Origin: Lycium barbarum
Lineage: Eukaryota > Streptophyta > Magnoliopsida > Solanales > Solanaceae
NCBI RefSeq assembly: GCF_019175385.1
Contig: NC_083340.1
Span: forward strand, 11,358,336 to 11,422,335
Reading direction: 5' to 3'
Length of the DNA stretch: 64,000 bases
The position numbers were made by a program, and so were the translations under genes. Under the pieces are notes generated by a model. The model made no database searches. It was not told the origin of the DNA and saw nothing but the letters and a program-made list of their open reading frames with translations. This document shows positions 23,791 through 32,758 of this stretch, in pieces (position 1 is the stretch's first letter; every line of letters starts with the position of its first letter).

Positions 23791-24572
23791 AGTGCAAGTG
23801 TTTGGAGTGCTGCGGAACCCTGGCGAGTGACCAGCCTTAACGATTTGCATAGGAATCGGGCCGAAATCGCTTTTAAGGCAGTGGCTTGCCACGACGCAGT
23901 ATTCATCTGATAAGTTGATTCTATCCTTTTGTTCATTTTACTGATTAATACTGTTAATATTTCCAACAAGAACCTCCGCTCAGTAAAAAAAAAATGGCAA
24001 GGCAAGGCTTCGCGAAATTTTGCCTTAAGGCAGAGTAGAAGTTTGCCATGCGAAATTTTACAATTCAGAATTTTCTTTTTGTACTCTGATGAAATTCTAC
24101 AAAAGTGCCTAAATTTGTTACGAAACTCTGTCTTGCGATTGTTTTTACTCTGATGGACTTTTTATTTAGTTGGGTCGGGTTTAATGGAGCGGGTTAAAAA
24201 ATGAAATCAAGATATTTTGAAAATTTCCGTTAAGACAGGGATATATTTTGAAAACTTTAATGATAGGTGGGGTATTTTTGATCCAAATTTGTAACATAAG
24301 ATATTTTAAGCTCTTTTTTCAAAATAGAGAGGTATTTTTGACCCTTATCATTTTTTAAAATAAATAAAGACAAAGGATCGAGTCACATCAAAAGAAGGAA
24401 AATACCAATACCATCCTTTTGTTTTTCAACCAAAAAAAAAAAAAAATGGGGAAGCAAACAGTGATTATTTTTTTCTTGTATAGAAGTGATAAAACATGAA
24501 TCTCGAAACACATATCCCTTAAAGGCCATTTGAAGACGATAGAATGAGAAAGGGGTGACAAGGACAATATGT
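23791..24572. other. A/T-rich stretch with relics of the foldback family
   Basis: GCCTTAAGGCAGAG and GAAGTTTGCC near 24030 echo the preceding foldback element, suggesting an older relative. No gene seen. Confidence 0.45.
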
Positions 24573-24580
24573 GAGTCACG

Positions 24581-25427
24581 GGGCTCCAGAACCAAAATGC
24601 CCCCAAAAAAAATATTTTGAACTAAAATATCCCAACAAAAAAAATGTTACCAAAATGCCTTTAGCGCAGTAATTTACTGCGCTAAAGCAGTTAACGGGGA
24701 CAACTCCGTTAACTACTATAGCGCAGTAAATTACTGCGCTATAGTGTGCCTCCCATTTTTTTTTTTGACCCTTTTGGTTAACCCTTCTTCCATTACACTT
24801 TTTAACGTACTTTGACCATAGATTAATCATGCTTCGGGAGCCCGAAACTTCAATATTTTCTATAGAGCCCTACTTATTTTTGTGCGATTAATAAGGTAAG
24901 ATCAATACATCAAGGATACACAAAAGTTCGGATGACCGTTGTAGCGGTTGAAAAGTGCTCGAACGCCATTTTCGTTTGAAGGCTCGGTGACATTAGCTTG
25001 AAGTTCTTTACGAATACTTAAACTTGTTCATTAATAATTAATTCAAAGTTAGTCAAAATGGCAGCATTCATACAAAAAAAATAACTTAATTAAATTGCAT
25101 CATTCATAACCTTGAGTAGATGAAAATACTTAACATACTAATATTCTTCAAAATAACAGCATAATCATAAATTAAACTTAAAACTAAAATCACAACATTC
25201 TTAATCATCATCAGAGTACAAGTCCTCAATATCATCCTCAGAAAAATATTGGCGGTTTCTTAAGACACATCTTTTTTCAGTAGCAGTTAGTGCTCTATCG
25301 GTTGATGATGCTTGTTCTTCGGCCAACTTTAGCATGTAAAATCTACATCGTCTTGCCAGCATTCTGTTATTTTCTTTTCTAATCCTTTGCACGGCAAGCT
25401 CGCAAGTTTCTGGACCTACTTGAGGCA
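24581..25427 (+). repeat. Left terminal inverted repeat arm (847 bp)
   Basis: Inverted partner of 26290-27148. Within about 170 bp of the end it carries palindromes TAGCGCAGTAATTTACTGCGCTA (24663-24685), GTTAACGG...CCGTTAAC (24691-24714) and TAGCGCAGTAAATTACTGCGCTA (24719-24742). Its inner 230 bp encode the C-terminal part of the small ORF on the minus strand. Confidence 0.9.
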
Positions 25428-25730
25428 TGGTTAAGGAGTACCTTGTTGGGATTGGAGCGTTGAGATTTTCCAAGTCACGAAAAGACGTTCTGATTCGGCA
25501 AGCCGATGTGACCATTCTCGGCGAAAACCGCAATAATATTCCCGTGGATTTGAATATTTCACACTGTAGAAATCATTATTACGCTCTATAAGAAGGTGGG
25601 GATTTAGCTCATCTAGTTTGAAATCACTGGTATCGCTCGAAAAACTGCTATGATTTGAACTCTCATCATCACTGCTATTTGGTTCTTTTGGAAGGAGTAA
25701 AGACCAAGCTGAGTTTCTACTACTCGACAT
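25201..25730 (-). pseudogene. Small unrecognised gene 1 in the hairpin element, one frameshift
   Basis: ATG at 25730 opens MSSSRNSAWSLLLPKEP, followed by a Ser/Asp-rich region and then FYSVKYSNPREYYCGFRREW. A one-frame shift near 25480-25490 moves coding to the frame containing VGPETCELAVQRIRKENNRM and ending EDDIEDLYSDDD at 25201. Without the shift it would be about 175 codons. The C-terminal half is Arg/Glu-rich and probably helical, with an acidic tail. The same architecture recurs in the neighbouring gene at 25884-26290. I recognise no family. It may be a captured host gene fragment or an element-encoded protein. Confidence 0.5.
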
Positions 25731-25800
25731 TGAATATGGTGTAGTCTAATAACAAAAGAAAGGGCTACTTATATAGTTGCAAACCCCCAAGTACCTTCGA

Positions 25801-25846
25801 GGGGTGGGGGGGGGGGGGGGGGGGGGGGGGCGAGGGGGAGGGTCTT
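25801..25846. repeat. Poly-G run
   Basis: A G-rich tract with an uninterrupted G run of over 20 bases in the centre of the hairpin element. It could form a G-quadruplex, and its length is likely unreliable in assembly. Confidence 0.9.
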
Positions 25847-25883
25847 TATGACCCTACCTACTTACCTTATTGTAAGAAAAATA

Positions 25884-26290
25884 TTAATCTTCATCGGACG
25901 TTTCACAGTGCGAATCCCACTTGGATCTAAATCTTGTGCTACCATGTATACCATATTCTACCCTATGATAACGTATTTGCATCCGATTGTTCTCTTCGCG
26001 AAAACGATTAAGAGCCAAACTAAACTCTTGTGGAGTTCCGCGAGGCATTAACATAGCACGCTTTTTTGGGCGTTTAAGCCCTACTGACGCTAACTTGTGC
26101 TCCAGTGCTGCAGCCTCCCTAACACGCCAATCCCACTCCTCTCTCATTTTATTATTGTATTCTCGATTGAATCTGTCGTTAGGGTTATTTGAGTAATGAA
26201 AATCATCATCACCTAGTTCCCAGGTCCTACCTATTACTTCAAAGATGTTTGCTGAAGTGAATGATATAACACGATTAATATCTCTAAATT
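25884..26290 (-). pseudogene. Small unrecognised gene 2 in the hairpin element, paralogue of gene 1
   Basis: On the minus strand the frame runs from the arm boundary (26290) to a stop at 25884, including WELGDDDFHYSNNPNDRF, EEWDWRVREAAALEHKLA, MPRGTPQEFSLALNRFREEN and ending HCETSDED. The order DFY/DFH, NP, REW/EEW, then RxRxENNRM and an acidic tail matches gene 1, so the two are paralogues in tandem. The open frame continues to 26330 into the right arm, but there it is antisense to the arm's own ORF, so the true N-terminus has been cut off by the inverted repeat. Function unknown. Confidence 0.5.
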
Positions 26291-26516
26291 GCCTCAAGTA
26301 GGTCCAGAAACTTGCGAGTTTGCCGTGCAAAGGATTAGAAAAGAAAATAACAGAATGCTGGCAAGACGATGTAGATTTTTCATGCTAAAGTTGGCCGAAG
26401 AACAAGCATCATCAACCGATAGAGAACTAACTGCTACTGAAAAAAGATGTGTCTTAAGAAACCGCCAATATTTTTCTGAGGACGATATTGAGGACTTGTA
26501 CTCTGATGATGATTAA
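26290..26516 (+). pseudogene. Inverted copy of the C-terminal part of gene 1
   Basis: The plus strand reads from TG of the arm boundary through PQVGPETCEFAVQRIRKENN to the same acidic end EDDIEDLYSDDD, stop at 26516. It matches the minus-strand gene 1 except at a few residues (L/F, Y/F, A/E). The ATG present in the left copy is TTG here because the arm begins at that point, so this copy has no start codon of its own. Transcription across both copies would give a perfect hairpin over this coding region. Confidence 0.7.
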
Positions 26517-27148
26517 GAATGTTGTGATTTTAGTTTTAAGTTTAATTTATGATTATGCTGTTATTTTGAAGGATATTAGTATGTTAAGTATTTTCATCTG
26601 CTCAAGGTTATGAATGATGCAATTTAATTAAGTTTATTTTTTTTTGTATGAATGCTGCCATTTTGACTAATTTTGGATTAATTATTAATGAACAAGTTTA
26701 AGTATTCGTAAAGAACTTCAAGCTAATGTCACCAAGCCTTCAAACGAAAATGGCGTTCGAGCACTTTTCAACCGCTAAAACGGCCATCCGAACTTTTGTG
26801 TATCCTTGATGTATTGATCCTACCTTATTAATCGCACAAAAATAAGTAGGGCTCTATAAAAAATATTGAAGTTTCGGGGTCCCGAAGCATGATTAATCTA
26901 TGGTCAAAGTACGTTAAAAAGTGTAATGGAAGAAGGGTTAACCAAAAGGGCCGAAAAAAAAATGGGAGGCACACTATAGCGCAGTAATTTACTGTGCTAT
27001 TTACTGCGCTATAGTAGTTAACGGAGCCGTCCCCGTTAACTGATTTAGCGCAGTAAATTACTGCGCTAAAGGCATTATGATAACATTTTTTTTTGTTAGG
27101 GTATTTTGGTTCAAAATGTTTTTTTAGGGCATTTTGGTTCCGGAGCCC
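26290..27148 (-). repeat. Right terminal inverted repeat arm (859 bp)
   Basis: Inverted partner of 24581-25427 with few differences. The clearest is a small extra stretch in one GCGCAGTAA palindrome (near 26990-27015, ACTGTGCTATTTACTGCGC). The inner end joins unique sequence at TGCCTCAAG, exactly where the left arm ends. Confidence 0.9.
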
Positions 27149-27156
27149 GAGTCACG

Positions 27157-28705
27157 GCCCCACGGGAAAGTGAGCTCTTGAAAGGGAAGAATGTAGAGCT
27201 GATGAATGATCAACAATTTTAATCAAACCCTATCTGATTTGCACAATCATACAAGATGGGAAACTCCATCTTTGGATATTTCAATGTGGTATAATATCTA
27301 AATGTGTGTGTGGATTTTAAATTCTTATATATCCATTTTTGGGGTTCAAAAATTATCTCTCTAGTAAAGCAAAAGAAGACCAAAAAAAAAAAAAAGGAAA
27401 AAAAAAAGAGGAAACAAGTACCAATATATTAGGGTCAATTCAGTGATTTTGAATTTTTTTTACGCCCAAGAATTATGATCGGATGAATAAGATCTCTTTA
27501 TCGGTTTCAGGTTCGAGTGCTGGGTATTAAAAAAATTTAACAGAGAATGTTTCTACCTTCAATAAACTTTACTTGATGTGAGTCCGAATTAATTAGAATC
27601 TTAATACAGATACCAAAAACCAAATAAGAAATCAACTAAAAATTTCAACCTTCTTTGCTTAAATTTGGGTATGGATCATTGTGCATGTAGGAGGATTAAA
27701 CTTACTTTTCAGCATTCAGAGTTTGCGAAAGCATCAACTTCAATAGGACCACAACTTAATTACTTTTGGTTGTTTGTGAATTTGAATCTTGGGTTACCAG
27801 TAGTTCGTGAGGAACTGATAAGATCGACTTTTTTTGGGGGTTAAATCTGACCCCTCATCTATTTATTCGCTTGCTTAGCCGTTGATATGGTTTATGATGG
27901 CATGTTATTGTTAAAATTTGAAGAGTCCCACATCGTTTGGACTTAGGGTTTTATAATTTAGGGGTTCTATTTTATAGAACCCCAACTTTGCAAACAAGAG
28001 GAGGACTTTTTTCGGAGATATACATATATTCACAAAAAAAAAAAAGGACTTGATTCTCTAGTTTTGGAAACTTTTCTTTGCAACTGTGATTTTGAGTCCT
28101 AAGTTAATAATTTGAGTCTTTTCTTTGTTCTGTGGCTGAGTTGTGAGGTGAAAGGGAGATAAAAAAAAAAAAAAAAGCTTCCAATTCCAAACACTCGACT
28201 AGGGCCGCGCATCAAAGAGGTAATCTTCTTTTTAATTTCCCTTTTTCAGTTTAGTCATTTACATTCTAGTTGTTTGTATGATTTGATGTTTGATGTTTGT
28301 GGTTGTTTAGGATGTCTTTCGCCTTATAATGTTAGTTTTGTTTTAGCTTAATACTGTTTCACTTAGTTCTATAGTTATTTAGCCTTGTGTGCACCAACTT
28401 ATTGATTATGTAGGCCTTAGGAGCTCCTTAATAAGTTGTTGATTATGTTATGAATCAGAAATCTCTTAATTCATGAAGACAACGTGTTTTAATAATCAGT
28501 ATCTTGAAGTCACCTTGTTAAGCTGTGGTCTTTCTTGGTTTGAGATGTGATTTGCGTTGTCCAAAAACTGTTTGGTCATGAGTCTATTGAGTCTAAAAAT
28601 TCCTAACTTGATTGTGTTCATTAATTCTAAATCAGCCATGTGTGATAAAGTTCAAGACTCGTTTAATCATGTCCTATTTTTCTTTGTCTCCTGTTAATGA
28701 ACTGT
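27157..28705. other. A/T-rich stretch between mobile elements, no supported gene
   Basis: Contains GAGTCCCACATCG (about 27929), a phrase common in LTR retrotransposon ends, and an inverted pair GGGGTTCTATTTTATAGAACCCC (27961-27983). No coding domain is recognisable. The sequence near 28200 (CAAAGAGGTAATC) could be an exon/intron border of an unseen transcript, but nothing else supports it. Confidence 0.4.
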
Positions 28706-28914
28706 TGATGTGGCGTGATTTTACGTCACTATCGATGCTTTTTAACTATAAGTTTTACTTGTTTTTAAGCAAGTCTATGTCATTTTACGAAGTTTTTGTC
28801 ATGTTTCAGGTAATACAAGGTCCCTAGAGCCTAAGTATGGAAAACAAGCAAAAAAGTTGCAAAAACTGGAAATAACTGGAGGTTCTGGAAATTATTGGCG
28901 AAATATTGCTCTGC

Positions 28915-29056
28915 GCGATCGCGCAGTAAGTTCACGCGTTCGCGGTCACGCGCGTTCGTGACTCTGCGCGATCGCGATACTTCTTCACGCGTTCGCGATA
29001 CATAAACGAAGCAATTGCACGCGATCGCGCAGTGACGTGGCGCGATCGCACTGAAG
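28915..29056. promoter_or_regulatory. CGCGATCGCG / ACGCGTTCGCG palindrome cluster in the U3 of element A
   Basis: In 142 bases there are four copies of CGCGATCGC(G/A), plus three of ACGCG(T/C)..TTCG-type sequences, extremely CpG-rich against an A/T-rich background. The last copy ends about 60 bases before the TATA box. The same cluster is in the 3' LTR (35767-35912). It would be a strong target for CpG methylation or for a palindrome-binding factor; neither is shown. Confidence 0.75.
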
Positions 29057-29115
29057 GTTTTTCGGGAATTTTCAACCAGAACCTAGGATTTGACGATTTC
29101 TTCCATTCCAGTTCA

Positions 29116-29123
29116 TATAAATA
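29116..29123 (+). promoter_or_regulatory. TATA box of element A 5' LTR
   Basis: TATAAATA in the context CATATAAATAGAAA, downstream of the palindrome cluster. The same box is at 35973-35980 in the 3' LTR. Confidence 0.65.
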
Positions 29124-29926
29124 GAAAATTAGGGCAAAACATCAGATATCTTTTGGCAGCTCCCACAAGTTGGAAGCTAGGGTTCCTACAAAAATTGTTC
29201 TTTCTTCTTTTTAATCCTTGTTGATGGAAATCTCTTGGTGATAATTAAGATTGACACTCTTGTTGTGCTTATTTATTCATTTGCATTGTTCTTAATCAAG
29301 TAAGTTTTTGCTATTTTAATTATTCTTGTTCTTGAATGTTTTCAAGGGATTAGCTAACCTTTGAACTCGCCCATTTACTTTGTTTGAAACTCGGAAGAGG
29401 AAAAACGGAGTTGGGATAGGATAATTAACATGAATTTGGAGCGTTAAACCTAATCTAATGGAAATTGACCTAGGAATAGGCAATACCAATTGTAGTCATA
29501 TTCGGGTGTTCTTAATGCTCCTAATTGCTTGAGGGATCTTCAATTGGGTAGTCTAGTTAATCTTCGGAAGAAGTTAATTTAGAGTCATTATCCGAGGCTA
29601 AATAACATAAACTTGCTATTATTTACAATTCGTGAAATAGATTGGATCGTTACTTGAGAAGTAGTTTCCCTCCTTCTATTCTTGTTGCCATTGATCAATT
29701 TACTTGCTTTCTAGATTAGAATTTATATTTTCATATTTTATAAAAACCTTATCAAAAACCACCATTGATGCGTTCGGGCATAGCTATTGTTAGTGATAAT
29801 TCCTAATCTGCTTAAATCACCTACATATTGTTCTCTGTGGGATTCGACCCCAACCTTGTTGGGTTACTATATTTGACAACGTCCGCGTTATACCATTAAT
29901 AGGTGTAATTTGAGCTTATCAAATTT

Positions 29927-29942
29927 TGGCGCCGTTACCGGG
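29927..29942 (+). promoter_or_regulatory. Primer-binding site of element A (tRNA-Asp type)
   Basis: TGGCGCCGTTACCGGG lies five bases after the LTR. The motif TGGCGCCGTTGCCGGGGA, complementary to the 3' end of tRNA-Asp, is typical of Athila-lineage elements; this copy differs slightly. Element B has the same site at about 47779. Confidence 0.85.
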
Positions 29943-30056
29943 AAACAATTGGTGTATTTTGGATAATCTAGGAAATAAGCTAACTTGCTTTGATCCGAAC
30001 CTGTGAATATTTGTGTAGTTGTTATCTGTGTTTTTATTTTTCTTTTAAAAAAAAAA

Positions 30057-31573
30057 TGGCATCTCGGAATGAAAATGGGTTTGATGGTTGTAATCCATAT
30101 TTTGATGACCCATGTCCATATTGTGGAGGACCCCACTTTTGGCAAGATTGTGAATATGCTCCCGGGAGAGAGATGTGTGCACCGTCTCAATCCTATGATG
30201 AGAGTGTTTGTAATATATGTGGTGGTCAAGGTGGACATTGGGGTGATTGTCCCAATTATTTTGTTTCCCCTCCCCCTAGTTGTTCTAACGAAAATGCTAG
30301 GTATGCTTTTGAGTTTGACAGGGACAACAACATGACAAATGAAGGACAAAGTGCCGGATATGAAGGCATTATGGCAATGCTCCAAACATACTTAGATCGA
30401 GAAGCTAAAATGGAGGAAGAGCGAAAGCTCCTCCAACAATCCATTTTAAAAAATGGAGAAGCCATAAAAAGAATGAATGATTCATTTGAGGATGCCAGTT
30501 CCTCAATTGTCATGGAAGTGTCGACTCCTCAAAAAGAAATGGTTGAAGAAGAGATTTCAAGTTTACAGGATGAACCCGAAAATTCTTGTGACCACGACGA
30601 GAGTTGTGAAATTGAAGAAATGGTTCAACTTGAAGAAAATGAGCTAAGTCATGAAGAAGAAATCTCCAATTCTCGAAAAGAGGAAATTGAGGAAATGTTG
30701 AATGACATTATGGCGAGAAATGAAAAATATGGGGAAATTGTGGCTAATTGGTGGGAAGTAGTTCAACATGGAGATGATGAAACTATCCAAAACATGGATT
30801 TCATCATGTTAGGATTTTTACAAGCTTTGGACGATTCTCACCATGAAGAAAAACTTGACAAAGAGGAAATTTTGAGCCAAGATTGGCTAATGAATCAAGC
30901 TCAACAACTTGAAGCCTATGGAAATCACCGTGAAGGCTTTTCACGGATGATGGAAGAATATCTAAAAATACATGTTGAGAAAAGTCAAGAAATGGAGTCA
31001 CTTGAAATTGCTATCCAAAAATTGGAGGCCGAATTGAATGCAAAGATTGAGGAATGTAACGCTCAATATCAAAAGGCCATGGATAGTAGTTTTAAGTTGG
31101 TTTCCAATGAAGAAGTGGTCACTATTGATTTTCAAGAGCTAATGATAAATTACCAACCAACAAATCCTAAAATAGTGAATGATGCCGAGATTGAAGAAAT
31201 GATACTAGAGTTGCATAAAAAAGTTCATGAAATCGTTTTTGAAGACTCTAGTTCATTTATGGGTAAGAATGTCAAAATTCATGCAAATTTGAAATTTGAG
31301 CGCGTTGGACCACATTCGAACCATTTTTCAACGTTGTGCTTGAGTGATGATATGGAAGTTGAACCAAACAAGCCAATGGAGAATTGTGGATACGACGAAG
31401 AAAGCGTTTTTATTTTGAAGTTTGCTATGCCAAGAAGACAAAATGGCATTCCTCACTCAAAGGCCAAAAAGTGCAAAATGCGACATCCGAGAGTTGGCCT
31501 CTTTATTTTTTTTCCACCGCCTCATGAGCATCACCGGAATCTTGATTCAAAGTTGGGGCGCAAATTCATATGA
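30057..31573 (+). CDS. Element A ORF1: zinc-knuckle, coiled-coil protein (505 aa), intact
   Basis: The chosen start is the ATG at 30057 (MASRNENGFDGC), which is the start conserved in element B; an in-frame ATG at 29990 also exists. Two Cys/His knuckles lie near the N-terminus (CPYCGGPHFWQDC about 20-32 and CNICGGQGGHWGDC about 50-63). Glu/Lys-rich coiled-coil stretches follow (for example REAKMEEERKLLQQ about 115-130), then an acidic middle and a basic C-terminus (KAKKCKMRH). It has no protease or polymerase motif. A nucleic-acid-binding, gag-like role is plausible from the knuckles and the position after the primer-binding site, but the protein is not a standard gag that I recognise. The open frame implies recent selection or youth. 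Confidence 0.8.
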
Positions 31574-31626
31574 TCTAAATGGCGAGAAAAGCGGTAAAGT
31601 TGGTATCCGTCGTGCCGCGACGTTAA

Positions 31627-31658
31627 CTTAAGCGCTTGGTGGGAGGCAACCCATCGTT
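31627..31658 (+). promoter_or_regulatory. Conserved hairpin after ORF1
   Basis: AAGCGCTTGGTGGGAGGCAACCCATCG follows the ORF1 stop by about 55 bases and can form TGGG-AGGCAA-CCCA. Nearly the same sequence follows the ORF1 remnant of element B (49507-49532). From memory, similar 'AAGCGCTT..TGGGAGGCAACCCA' text follows coding regions in Athila-like elements. Its role (3' end signal, packaging or reinitiation) is unknown. Confidence 0.55.
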
Positions 31659-32758
31659 TTTAAATTTTTAAATCATTTTTAAAATTTGATTTTTTAGAAT
31701 TGTTTAGCTTATGATTTGTGACTAATCTGCAAAATTTCAAAATTTTTGGAATTGTTTTGAGGAGGTTGGGTTTTCAGAACAGCCACAAATCAGTAGCTGC
31801 TGGTTTCTGTAATTTGTTAGACTGGTTTCTGTGCTTATTTTCTGAATCTGGAAAAATAGGGGCAAATTTTACTCTTCGCTATCGCGCAAAGAACCCACGC
31901 GATCGCGTTAAAAAAAAAAACACTAACTCTGCGCGATCGCGCGGTAAGGACACGCGAACGTGCAGAGGCGCGTTTCCAGTTATCAAAACAGAGTAAAGAA
32001 AGGCAAAACGGCAGAAACCCCTCATTTCCTTCACTTTTTCTCAAAAATTCTCTCAATTTTCTCTCAAATTCAACTTCAATTTTTAAGAAGAATTCTTCAA
32101 CTTGCAACCACAAGGTATGTGATTCTTTCATTGTCTTGTTCCTAGGGTTGTTTTTATCATCTTTCCATGTTAGAAATTGTAAAAAAAAAAAAAAAAAAAT
32201 TTTTTTACTTGTCTAAGCATGAAAATATGATGAAATTGTTGAATTGGTTGTTATATAAAGTGTTGTTTGTTGATTGAGTGATGTGAGTTGAGAGTTGGGT
32301 GCTGATATATGAAAAAAATGGGGCAAAATACAAGCTTAAAATCGTTGAATCGAAGCCCCAAAAATCATGCACACCACCTGTTTGTGAAAATGTTTTGAGA
32401 AATCTGAAACGAGTCAGCGCGATCGCGCCTATACAAGACGCGATCGCGCTGAATAAATGGCTCAAAGTGCGCGAACGCGCATATACTAGACGCGATCGCG
32501 GTTAATAAAGTGCTCAAATTTGCGCGGTCGCGCCAGTTCCTTGCGCGATCGCGCTGAAGGAATGTCTAAAATTTTCGCGATTGCGTCTGGTTGTCACGCG
32601 ACCGCGCTGAAGGGAAATTCCCAGTGCGCAAACAGATTGCTCGCACAAGAGCTGCTCAAAACTTGGGTGGCTAATTTCCTTAACCCAACTCCTCATTATA
32701 CATCATTGTAGGTGTTCATATGCATTGTGTTTGTTTTGTAGGTACTTAAACTCAAAAA
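31659..32758 (+). other. Inter-ORF region of element A with two CGCGATCGCG clusters
   Basis: Non-coding. CG-rich palindromes like those in the LTR recur at about 31878-31970 and 32416-32612 (CGCGATCGCG, CGCGAACGCG, CGCGGTCGCG, CGCGACCGCG variants). The second cluster ends about 150 bases before the ORF2 start, an arrangement that mirrors the LTR promoter and could mean an internal promoter or a leader for ORF2. An A-run and a potential intron lie between (32100-32200), with donor-like AAGGTATGTG at about 32111 and acceptor-like TTGTAG at about 32741. Confidence 0.6.

Larger units (their letters stand above)
24581..27148. mobile_element. DNA transposon with ~850-bp terminal inverted repeats (giant hairpin)
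   Basis: The ends are GGGCTCC...GGAGCCC, extending into GAACCAAAATGCCC. The octamer GAGTCACG flanks both sides (24573-24580 and 27149-27156). Because the next base is G on both sides, a 9-bp duplication (GAGTCACGG) with ends one base different cannot be excluded; eight would suggest hAT, nine Mutator. The left arm (24581-25427) and right arm (26290-27148) are inverted near-copies, with an 862-bp unique centre. No transposase is visible. Three small related ORFs are present, one copied in both arms. The long arms and duplication length favour a Mutator-like foldback element, but the superfamily is unproven. Confidence 0.88.
28706..29921 (+). repeat. 5' LTR of element A (1216 bp)
   Basis: Starts TGATGTGGCG (TGTTGATG if three more bases are included) and ends GAGCTTATCA, five bases before the primer-binding site. 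It carries a CGCGATCGCG cluster (28915-29056) and a TATA box TATAAATA (29116-29123), which places transcription start near 29150. Confidence 0.9.

Noticed and set aside
25884..26330. The full 148-codon minus frame starting at 26330 as the true gene 2
   Set aside because: Its first ~13 codons are antisense to the right arm's coding copy, so the apparent start is created by the inverted repeat junction.
27961..27983. GGGGTTCTATTTTATAGAACCCC as a terminator or MITE
   Set aside because: A single short inverted repeat without flanking element ends or a nearby gene.
28915..29056. GCGATCGC repeats as a sign of cyanobacterial (HIP1) contamination or organelle DNA
   Set aside because: The motif occurs only inside LTR and internal parts of a plant retrotransposon, in both LTRs, surrounded by A/T-rich plant sequence.
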